Source: Mactromeris polynyma
Lineage: Eukaryota > Mollusca > Bivalvia > Venerida > Mactridae
DNA: 64,000 nt
Direction of reading: 5' to 3'
Assembly: GCA_032209605.1 (NCBI GenBank)
Contig: JASFXZ010000033.1
Span: 526,001 to 590,000, forward strand
Position 1 is the stretch's first letter. The number at the start of each line of letters is the position of its first letter. Both the position numbers and the translations under genes were made by a program. Under the pieces are notes generated by a model. The model did no database searches, had not been told where the DNA came from, and saw nothing but the letters and a program-made list of their open reading frames with translations. This document shows positions 10,445 to 22,400 of this stretch, one piece after another.

Positions 10445-13400
10445 GTAAGTTTTATTATCACAAAGTACAAACAGAACTTTTTTTTAAAAACTTTACATGT
10501 TTAATCAGATTTTAAGGACTTATGTACATAATTCCGGGCAGAAGTGTTAGACTGTGCTCATAGCTGTCAAGAGGTACAGTATACGGACAAAATCCCCTTC
10601 GCTCCTACTTGTAAAATTCATGAAGGGGATTTGCCCACCTTGTAAAATTCATGAAGGGGATTTTGTCCACCTTGTAAAATTCATGAAGGGGATTTTGCCC
10701 ACCTTTTACAAAATGAGCGAAGGGGATTTTGTCCGTAGGGGGTTTTGTCCACCTTGTACAAAATGAGCGAAGGGGGTTTTGTCCTACATTCGGACTGTCA
10801 AGAGCCAGGAGTGAGGACTGTCAAGAGCCAGGAGTGAGGACTGTCAAGAGCCATGAGTGGGGACTGTCAAGAGCCAGGAGTGTGGACTGTCAAGAGCCAG
10901 GAGTGAGGACTGTCAAGAGCCAGGAGTTAGGACTGCAGGAGTGTGATACCTCTACCAGGTACTGGCCAAATTCAACTGATTGAACATTATTGCATTAAAA
11001 CAAAGATAAAAGAGATGGTAAAGGTGGACGTATATATACATGTACAGTAAAAGGGAAAAATAGAAAAAAATAGAAAAATACTTTAAAGAGCGAGTTACTT
11101 TCAGTTAGAGAAAGAGCTAGGCTAGTTGAACCTTAAAGGTATCAATTACGGCCGTCTGATCTTACATCAGTTGGGAGACTGTTCCACTCCTTGATGGTCT
11201 TTGGGAAGAATGTCTGTTGGCGGTAGCTATTGGAAGAGTAAGGAATCTTGTAGGAGTGGGCTTGAGTGTGACAGGAGTGACAGCTGATAGTTTACAGCTG
11301 TGGGAAAGGGGGCTCCTATAGGCAATGTCCTGAAATATTGAAATTTTCAAGACTTTACAAAGCTTTTCCTTATAGTTGGCAGTGATTTTTTTGTTAATTT
11401 CACTACCGAAAATAGGCTGTTTCCCCTTACAAAGTGTTGATTTTTTCCCAATTCCTTGTTCATTTTCTCCCTCTGACTGAATTTCTTTTTATCATGTCAG
11501 GTTTTTGTGTATTTAACCTTTTATAAAAGACCATTGCCTTGAATCTTTGCTCTTACATCACCTGATATATATAACAAACACCAACCACTGCTGAAAAGTT
11601 ATTTTTATTAACAAAACAACCATTTCCTCATTTTCCCAAATTTGGGATTTATCGTGCCTATTTTCCCAATTGAAAAGGCAGTAAAAAAATATTTTTAAAT
11701 CTCTGGTTAATGAAAATATGAAACCCTATCAAAAGTCCGATTGTTATCTCCCTCCATCGCTACTTACAGTGTTCACGATAATTTTACTTGTCCCAGGCTT
11801 CGTGCAAGTGTGTTATGGTAAAGACTGTACTTAGGATTAAATTATGTCTGTTGCGATTTGCACATCCCGGTCATTAAAAAACACTGAATTTCAATAAATT
11901 CTAGAGGTAATAGAGGTGCAATTTCGTTTGGCGATCATTTTGTTTTGTTTAAAAGTTGAAAACTATAAATCATAGTAGATTTTTGAAAAAGCATGTGTCT
12001 TAGAGAACTAAGATTGTGAGCGTGGTTCAGGTCAAAAATGCTTGTGACACGCGCAGTGCATGTGACATGACACATATGTACACTACAACTTGTTTGTTTC
12101 GATCAGAAATCTACCATGTCTACAGATATTTTGTAGATTAGTTTTCCAGGATATTTATGTACATATGCTTAGCCTTACATAATCAATGATGTATCAATAA
12201 AAGTATCAAATTTGAAGTTTAGTAGACAAAGCCATAGTATTCATACAAGCTCTTGATCAACACCTAGGAACCTGCTTCCCTATTGAGGAAGGGATGAGTA
12301 TACGTTGTCCAAACTGTATCAATGTTGTTTCTTTCATTTCAATCAAGATTATGAAAGGAACATATAAATTTGTTTCAGAAAGGGGATTTATATGATAATG
12401 TTCACGAAAACATTATTGTTATTACACCAAGTAAAATGGCATGTCTGTTAAAGATGGGGTAATGAAAAAAATAGTTAAAATCTTGTTGACAGCTTGATAG
12501 GCTTTTGAATAACATGTATTATAAACCTTTAGATAAGTACATGTATATCTTCTATTTCAGGATTGAAAAATGAACTTGGTGAGGCGACAGAGAAAGGTGA
12601 TATAGACAAAGTGAAAGAGATAATGGAAAAGTTTAGTGTTAACAATGACTTTAAGATAAAAAGGGAAGGTCTGGGAAAAAGTCCGCTGTTAATTGCCTGT
12701 ACGTATGGACAAACTCCAATTGTAGAAGAATTTTTACAGGTAAAATTAATCAAACTTAATTGATTGATACTATTTCATAACAAAGACACTAAGAACTTGA
12801 ATATATATATTTAACACCATTAAAAACGCAACTGTTTCATACAAATCACTCATCCATACAAACCACTCATCCGTACAAACCACTCATTCATACAGACCAC
12901 TCATCCATACAAACCACTTATCCATACAGACCACTCATCCATACAGACCACTCATCCATACATACCACATGTCCATACAGACCACTCATCCATATAGACA
13001 ACTCATCCATATAGACCACATGTCCTTACAGACCACTCATCCATACAAACCACATGTCCATACAAACCACTCATCCATACAGACCACTCATCCATACAGA
13101 CCACTCATCCATACAGACCACTCATCCATACATACCACTCATCCATACAGACTACTCATCCATACAGACCACTCATCCATACAAACCACATGTCCATACA
13201 TACCACTCATTCATACCGACCACTCATCCATGCATACCACATGTCCATACATACCACTCATCCATACATTCCACATGTCCATACAGACCACTCATCCATA
13301 CATACCACATGTCCATACAGACCACATGTCCATACAGACCACATGTCCATACATACCACATGTCCATACATACCACTCATCCATACATACCACATGTCCA

Positions 13401-16400
13401 TACAGACCACTCATCCATACATACCACATGTCCATACAGACCACTCATCCATACATACCACATGTCCATACAGACCACATGTCCATACATACCACATGTC
13501 CATACAGACCACATGTCCATACAGACCACTCATCCATATAGACCACTCATCCATACAAACCACTCATCCATACATACCACATGTCCATACAGACCACTCA
13601 TCCAAACAGACCACTCATTCATACAAACTACTCATCCATACATGCCACATGTCCATACAGACCACTCATCCAAACAGACCACTCATCCATAAGACCACTC
13701 ATCCATACTGACCACTCATCCATACTGACCACTCATCCATACTGACCACTCATCCATACTGACCACTCATCCATACAGACCACTCATCCATATAGACCAC
13801 TCATCCATACAGACTACTCATCCATACATACCACATGTCCATACAGACCACTCATCCAAACAGACCACTCATCCATACAAACTACTCATCCATACATGCC
13901 ACATGACCATACAGACCACTCATCCAAACAAACCACTCATCCATACAAACTACTCATCCATACATGCCACATGTCCATACAGACCACTCATCCAAACAAA
14001 CCACTCATCCATAAGACCACTCATCCATACTGACCACTCATCCATACTGACCACTCATCCATACAAACCACTCATCCATATAAAAAATTATATAGACAGC
14101 ATGTCCAAACAGAATTAATTTTAATCCTGTCCTTTCTAGCATGTAACTTTACCATGTTTGGAAATGAAGTGCAGTCCATTCAACTATTCTATATAATGTG
14201 TATGAACTTTGAATGAGTAAAATTACTTTGTTCACTTAGTCAGGTGCTGATCCATTGTCTCATATGTCCAATGGTAGAACAACACTACATGAAGTATGTG
14301 TGGGGGGACATCATGAATGTTTAAGTCTACTTCTGAAATACATTGACAATGTGAACATCAAAGATCGTGATGGACAAACACCCGCACATCTTGCTGCATT
14401 TAACGGAGAAGTGAAATGTTTGAAAATACTAGCTGAACAAGGTATTTGTTTTGTTTGGTTTAGCAACCTGATCCAGGTCACTTATACAGAGGTTCTGCTA
14501 GGTGCTCAATCTCATGGGTCATTTTAATGCTTTTTAACTGGAGTTTACCATTGATCGCCAAATTACCTATAATTTAGAGAAAAGTTTACCCTTCAGCCAG
14601 TATCCTTAGGATCAAAAAGGGCTTTTTGGAAACTCCAGGGGTCATAGGGTCAACTCCAGGGTAAAATAGAACCCCTGGTTATATCAATCAATCTGGGTTC
14701 TGACCAATCTCATTTAAATCAGCCCCCAACTTTAGCTCCATTACTTTCCGCTGTTAGGCCTGTTAGCGTATAGTATAGGAGCGTACGACTGGAGCTGATT
14801 TTAATGAGATTGGGTTCTGACATAATTGACAAACATTATCAATTATTTAAACAATTTTAGTTGTTTCTAAGAAATAGTATTTCTGCTTTTACAAGTTTGT
14901 TAGTTTACATTAAAACATGTTTTTACCTACATTTAGTCGAGTTATGCCGATACATAGTTCCCACATCTACAATATTTACCTTCCTTGTTCTGAATTGTTG
15001 GCCATTTTGATTGGCACATTTCCTTAACGTTTATGGGGAATATAATGTTAGCCATAATAAACTAATCAGATATATAAAAAATAACTTATTCATTATGCTC
15101 ATGTGGGCATTTGGCTCAGTAAGTTGAAAAAAAGTGGTTGTCGCATGCAAATTCTCTTGGTATTTTCTAAATTAGCACATACTTCGAAAATTACTCCTGT
15201 AAGGGCTTATCAGTTTTGCCTATCAAAATGGCCGACAATAATGAACAAGAGAGGTAAATTTTGTAGATGTGGGAACTATATATTGCTGGTCGAGATAATT
15301 GACAGACATGGTCATTTATTTTATGTTTTTACCACAGTTGCAGTCACTGATATTGTGGAAACAACAAGGAGTTATTATCATGTTGTTAATTGTGATTTAG
15401 TTGTGTTATAGTCATAGAGCTTTTACAGGGTTATAAATGGCTAACTTTAACACTCTTTGACTACGAAAATACTGGTTTTACTATTCAATACTCAAATTGA
15501 CTTACGGTAATAATCCCATATCTGTTAGTTATTACCATACTAAGTTAGAGCACAAGTTTATGTACATTGACTACAAGAAGCTTTGTAGACTGTTTTATTG
15601 TAAAAGTGGATTTTTTTAATAAGAAAGCTTGTGACTGGCAATTTCAAACATTGCAAGAGTGAATATATTTACAAATCAAAGAAATGAGTATTGTTACAAT
15701 AAAAAGTCATGTAAATTTATACTTGTCCACATCGCAAACTTTACCACGTACAGAGTCATGTAAATTTATACTTGTCCACATCGCAAACTTTACCACATAC
15801 AAAGTCATGTAAATTTATACTTGTCCACATCGCAAACTTTACCACATACAAAGTCATGTAAATTTATACTTGTCCACATCGCAAACTTTACCACATACAA
15901 AGTCATGTAAATTTATACTTGTCCACATGGCAAACTTTACCACATACAGAGTCATGTAAATTTATACTTGTCCACATCGCAAACTTTACCACATACAGAG
16001 TCATGTAAATTTATACTTGTCCACATCGCAAACTTTACCACATACAGAGTCATGTAAATTTATACTTGTCCACATCGCAAACTTTACCACATACAGAGTC
16101 ATGTAAATTTATACTTGTCCACATCGCAAACTTTACCACATACAGAGTATTTCCTTGCAATGAAATCTACTTTGTTATTTGAAGGTGGAAATTTGGTCTT
16201 GGAAGATTACAAAGCGAGACAATGTGCTCATTTAGCATCAATGAGAAATCACAAGAAAGTTCTTCAGCTGTTATTTGACCTTGGTGTTGACCTTGACTGT
16301 AGGTGTGAGAATGGTAAAACACCAGTCCACTATGCTTCACAGTATGGAGGTGAGTACCCTAGTAAACTTCATCAAATGTAACACTATCACTATGATATGA

Positions 16401-19400
16401 GATACAGTAAAACCTCACTTAAAGCCCACTTTGGTATAAATACCACCTCTTTAATAAGACAATATTGACACAGACTGGTTGTTGATATTTCTTCCATATT
16501 TTAACTCTATATTGAAAGTCTTATAACTAACTCTGACTCTTTGGAAACGAAGGTGTTCTTACTATTGGAGGTGTCACTGTATTTTTTCCCCAGTACATTG
16601 AAATGTAACATTGAACATGAAGATCATCTTTATAACTCCCAATATAATGGAATACTTTGGTTTTGAGAGAATTACAGTATTTATATAAACAAGCCTGTAT
16701 TATATGTATGCTGTTACTTATACCAAGTACGCATTAATGCGTTTACCACAGCTTAGAAATAGCTTTTTTAAATGTCCTTCAGGTCATGTTTACAGTCAGA
16801 CTGACAAATTGTTCGATCTTTACATTACAACTATGTGGAACAAAATTGTTCTAATGGTTCAAGAATACATAATTTAATCAAAGTGCTAAATTAAGCACTA
16901 TAGTTGTTCAACATTGAACACAGATTCACAGAAAGTACCAATCAACATTTCCATTGTTGAACCATTACCGTAAATTTAATTGTGTAAAGATGTTTCAGTA
17001 AAGATTACTACCAGTATAGAGTATGGTATGCAGGTTACGCTCAGATGTTGATCTAGTTTTAACCAATTTACCTACCTGTTATTCTTGCGCCACTTCCGAA
17101 AGTCTTCATATTAAGGCGATGCGACAGTCGAAAATTGCCATAGAACTAGTTGTTCTACTGAACAACTTGAAATACAGAATGGCTGGTTCTTCTAGTGAGA
17201 TCGAAATGATGTAAGCTACATATTTATATCTAGGTTAAGGAACACTTGCACTGTAACAGTTTGTTCATTATGATGTTGACTATGTTTTCATTTGTATACT
17301 TTGACTGATTCTGTCACATTGTCTTGGTCTGTGAACAACCTAGATTACATCTGTCACATTGTCTTGGTCTGTGAACAACCTAGATTACATCTGTCACATT
17401 GTCTTGGTCTGTGAACAACCTAGATTACATCTGTCACATTGTCTTGGTCTGTGAACAATCTGTCACATTGTCTTGGTCTGTGAACAACCTAGATTACATC
17501 TGTCACATTGTCTTGGTATGTGAACAATCTGTCACATTGTCTTGGTCTGTGAACAATCTGTCACATTGTCTTGGTATGTGAACAATCTGTCACATTGTCT
17601 TGGTATGTGAACAACCTAGATTACATCTGTCACATTGTCTTGGTCTGTGAACAATCTGTCACATTGTCTTGGTATGTGAACAACCTAGATTACATCTGTC
17701 ACATTGTCTTGGTCTGTGAACAATCTGTCACATTGTCTTGGTCTGTGAACAACCTAGATTACATCTGTCACATTGTCTTGGTATGTGAACAATCTGTCAC
17801 ATTGTCTTGGTCTGTGAACAACCTAGATTACATCTGTCACATTGTCTTGGTATGTGAACAATCTGTCACATTGTCTTGGTCTGTGAACAATCTGTCACAT
17901 TGTCTTGGTATGTGAACAACCTAGATTACATCTGTCACATTGTCTTGGTCTGTGAACAATCTGTCACATTGTCTTGGTCTGTGAACAATCTGTCACATTG
18001 TCTTGGTCTGTGAACAACCTAGATTACGTCTGTCACATTGTCTTGGTCTGTGAACAATCTGTCACATTGTCTTGGTCTGTGAACAATCTGTCACATTGTC
18101 TTGGTCTGTGAACAATCTGTCACATTGTCTTGGTCTGTGAACAACCTAGATTACATCTGTCACATTGTCTTGGTCTGTGAACAATCTGTCACATTGTCTT
18201 GGTCTGTGAACAATCTGTCACATTGTCTTGGTCTGTGAACAATCTGTCACATTGTCTTGGTCTGTGAACAATCTGTCACATTGTCTTGGTATGTGAACAA
18301 TCTGTCACATTGTCTTGGTCTGTGAACAATCTGTCACATTGTCTTGGTCTGTGAACAACCTAGATTACATCTGTCACATTGTCTTGGTATGTGAACAATC
18401 TGTCACATTGTCTTGGTCTGTGAACAATCTGTCACATTGTCTTGGTCTGTGAACAACCTAGATTACATCTGTCACATTGTCTTGGTCTGTGAACAACCTA
18501 GATTACATCTGTCACATTGTCTTGGTCTGTGAACAACCTAGATTACATCTGAAAATTTGAGTTTTTTTTGTTATAATGAATTAATTTCCTTTTATCTTTG
18601 CATGAATTTTAAGTTTGAAGATAGTACTTTATTGTGGTGTACCAATTAAAGAAAAGTTCTAGCATTAATTATGATTATTTTATGATTACTGTGTTTGCAC
18701 AACATATTTTATCAAGTGACCATTTAATACTGGATAAAGTGTTGCTTTGATTGTATATAAACTGTTATTCACACCTTATCATGTTCTCAGTGAATGTGGA
18801 TCTTATAGTCTAAGGGTTACTTTAGCAAGTTAGTGAATTTGTTTTATAATAAACAGGTAAAGTACATTATTTCATAGGTGTTAATCCATTCAGATTACCT
18901 GTCATTAACTCTGCAATTTGATGGTAGATTTAAACTGGTCTTAGTAAGAAACTGTAACAAAAGTAATTGAAGTAATTCAATTGTAATAGGTAATTACACT
19001 TATTAACCAGGTTTTCGAAGAAAACCAGGTTACTAGAATGGTCTGAGTCATTGGGCGGGCGTCAAACTGAGGGTTTCCGAATAACTTGAGTTCTGTTGAT
19101 CATATTGTAACCAAACTTGGTGTATAGTAAGAACATATGGAGAGCTTGCTTGGGATTGCTTTTGGGTTTGTTCCAGAAAAGGTCAAGGTCACCTTTACTA
19201 AAAATAGAAATTTGGTTTCCGGCAAATAACTTGATTTTCGTTGATCATATTGACATCAAACTTGGTGTATAGTAAGTACACATTTTAAAGCAGTCTAATT
19301 CCCCTTGGTCAAAATAATGATAGGTGCATTATTTGCTTATGTTGTTTTTGTATTGTTGACAGCGTTGGATTGTCTGATCTTACTGGTACAGAGAGATTGT

Positions 19401-22400
19401 GACATCACATTAGGGGACAACAATGGGTACCTGGCTCTACATCACGCAGCGAGGAACAATAAGGTAGATTGTGCACGGTTTCTTGTCAAACAGGGGACGT
19501 CACTAGAAGCAACCCAAGTAGATGGCAAAACTCCAGCTCATGTGGTATTTATTTTTAAATGTGTTTATTGCACAGGACATTGTCATGAGTTCTTTCCCTT
19601 TATCTGATCTACAGTTCTCTCTCTTTGCCTCTTCTATAATATATGTACTATAAATACTAAAGAAGGGGCAAAGGGAGAGAACTCTAGATGGGATAAAGGA
19701 TAAAGAACTCATTAGACAATCTCCTGTATTTATTGATGAATGACTTTTTTGGTACATGTACTGATATTCTCAAAGTCTATAAGTCTTCTATTTTTTTATT
19801 TTTCCCCATTCTCATGATCAGTTTTGACGGCCTGAACGTCATCTTTCTGTGCTTCTCTTGTTCTCACGTTTTTTAAGAAATACATTTCCTTTTTTGTTAG
19901 GTCTGTATATTTTATGTGAAAATGAATAATAAAGAAACATGTGAAATAACGTCATTTAATCGGGAGCCAAATTACATTAACACTTCTTGGCAACTACATT
20001 AATCACTGCTATATTTTTGTAAAATGCAGTCTATATAAATGACTTTAAGTTTTGACTGTTAATTGTTTAACTGAACCAGTTGCAAAGTAATGCAGCTTGT
20101 ACATCATTGTATGCTTTATGTTTGCATATTGAAATTTGGTTGTTTGCAGAACTTAGTTCCATACATGACTTGCATTTAAAGTAGAACATCCTACAGGGCT
20201 CAACATTAACTTTTTGTACTACTGGACAAGTCGGACAAGTAGATTTAAATATCACTTGTCCTGACCAAATGTTCACTTGTCCTGATAAATAAATGTAGAG
20301 AGAAAATACAGGAGTTGTGACAAATGAAGAAATACAGCATTAATATGCAGGCTTTAATACATGAACAACTCAATTAAAACATAAACTGGCTAATTCACAT
20401 GTAATTCCAATTATAGTTTCACATTGATTTTTCTTGAGCCAATTTTTGTTAACTGTGGATTGATCTTTCGGTTGAGTTGAATTGATTTAAGCCCATCAGG
20501 TAACTTGGACACAATTTCTTCCATTGAAAGTTACTGGTCACATCGGGCAAGTAGTTTTGGAAATTGGTTGCCCGGACCTTCAAATTACTGGTCAAAATCT
20601 ATCGGACAACCGTTAGTGTTGAGCCCTGTCCTAATGGATTCACGCTAAAAAATTGAAACATTGGCCGATATCAATAAATTCCATGACTGTTTCACCGATC
20701 TTCTACGAAATAGTATCGGAATTTACCAATATTGGCGGATGTTTCATTTGTTTTGGCAGGAATCCATTAGGGATGTTCTACCTTAATATGATGGATAAAA
20801 TACAGCTTTCATATATTCCAGGCTGCATTAAATGGATCTATAGACGTTCTACATTGGCTGTTAGACAAAGGGGCGGATCCTAACAGTCAAGATTGTAAGT
20901 ATCGCTTAAAGGAAATACTCCAAATTCAAACTTTGAACAAATACTGGGTCTGTTATCTGTGTGTGTCCGCTGGCTGTTATCTGTGTGTGTCCGCTGTCTG
21001 TTATCTGTGTGTGTCCGCTGTCTGTTATCTGTGTGTGTCCATTCTCTGTTATCTGTGTGTGTCCATTCTCTGTTATCTGTGTGTGTCCATTCTCTGTTAT
21101 CTGTGTCTGTCCATTCTCTGTTATCTGTGTGTGTCCATTCTCTGTTATCTGTGTCTGTCCATTCTCTGTTATCTGTGTCTGTCCATTCTCTGTTATCTGT
21201 GTGTGTCCGCTGTCTGTTATATGTGTGTCCGTTCTCTGTTATCTGTGTGTGTCCGCTGTCTGTTATCTGTGTGTGTCCATTCTCTGTTATCTGTGTCTGT
21301 CCATTCTCTGTTATCTGTGTCTGTCCATTCTCTGTTATCTGTGTGTGTCCATTCTCTGTTATCTGTGTCTGTCCATTCTCTGTTATCTGTGTCTGTCCAT
21401 TCTCTGTTATATGTGTGTGTCCATTCTCTGTTATCTATGTCTGTCCATTCTCTGTTATCTGTGTCTGTCCATTCTCTGTTATCTGTGTGTGTCCGCTGTC
21501 TGTTATATGTGTGTCCGTTCTCTGTTATCTGTGTGTGTCCGCTGTCTGTTATCTGTGTGTGTCCATTCTCTGTTATCTGTGTCTGTCCATTCTCTGTTAT
21601 CTGTGTGTGTCCATTCTCTGTTATCTGTGTGTGTCCATTCTCTGTTATCTGTGTCTGTCCATTCTCTGTTATCTGTGTGTGTCCATTCTCTGTTATCTGT
21701 GTCTGTCCATTCTCTGTTATCTGTGTGTGTCCATTCTCTGTTATCTGTGTCTGTCCATTCTCTGTTATCTGTGTGTGTCCATTCTCTGTTATCTGTGTCT
21801 GTCCATTCTCTGTTATATGTGTGTCCGTTCTCTGTTATCTGTGTGTGTCCGCTGTCTGTTATCTGTGTGTGTCCGCTGTCTGTAATCTGTTTGTGTCCGC
21901 TCTCTGTTATCACAATGCGAGGTGGGGGTTATGCAGGAATCAAGCATGTTGGAAATAAAATTTCAGACCCAATGAATTGGGATGATCGAGGTCCGTCATA
22001 GTATAGACATTTATAAAAGAGAGAATAAGTTGCTACAGGGAATGCTTAATACATAAGACTAGACACAGATCCCCAGAAAAACAACAGTCCACAAAACATC
22101 AGGCATTGAGGAGGTGCAAGGGTAAATACGTGAGGGAACAGGGGTGCAAGGAATGGCCTGGCCCACCAATTAAGGAGAATTAAGGAGAACGAACATATAC
22201 AAACATCTGTCAATATTTTCAGATTTTGGCAATACACCTGGACACTATGCTTCAGAGGGAGGTTATCCAAACTGTCTGAATTGTTTCCTTCAACATGATG
22301 GTGAGATTGATATACAAAACATTAAAGGTGATATGCCACTTGATACTGCGAAGAAGTTTGGCCATCCATTACTCATGGAGAAAGGAGGTAAGTGAAGTAC

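Noticed and set aside
12969..14118. Threonine/histidine-rich ORFs in three frames
   Set aside because: 17-bp minisatellite: three units make 51 bp, so all frames stay open without selection.
20933..22001. Three ORFs over 300 codons with CYLCVSIL-type repeats
   Set aside because: 24-bp minisatellite in ankyrin intron 6, lying between two well-supported exons.
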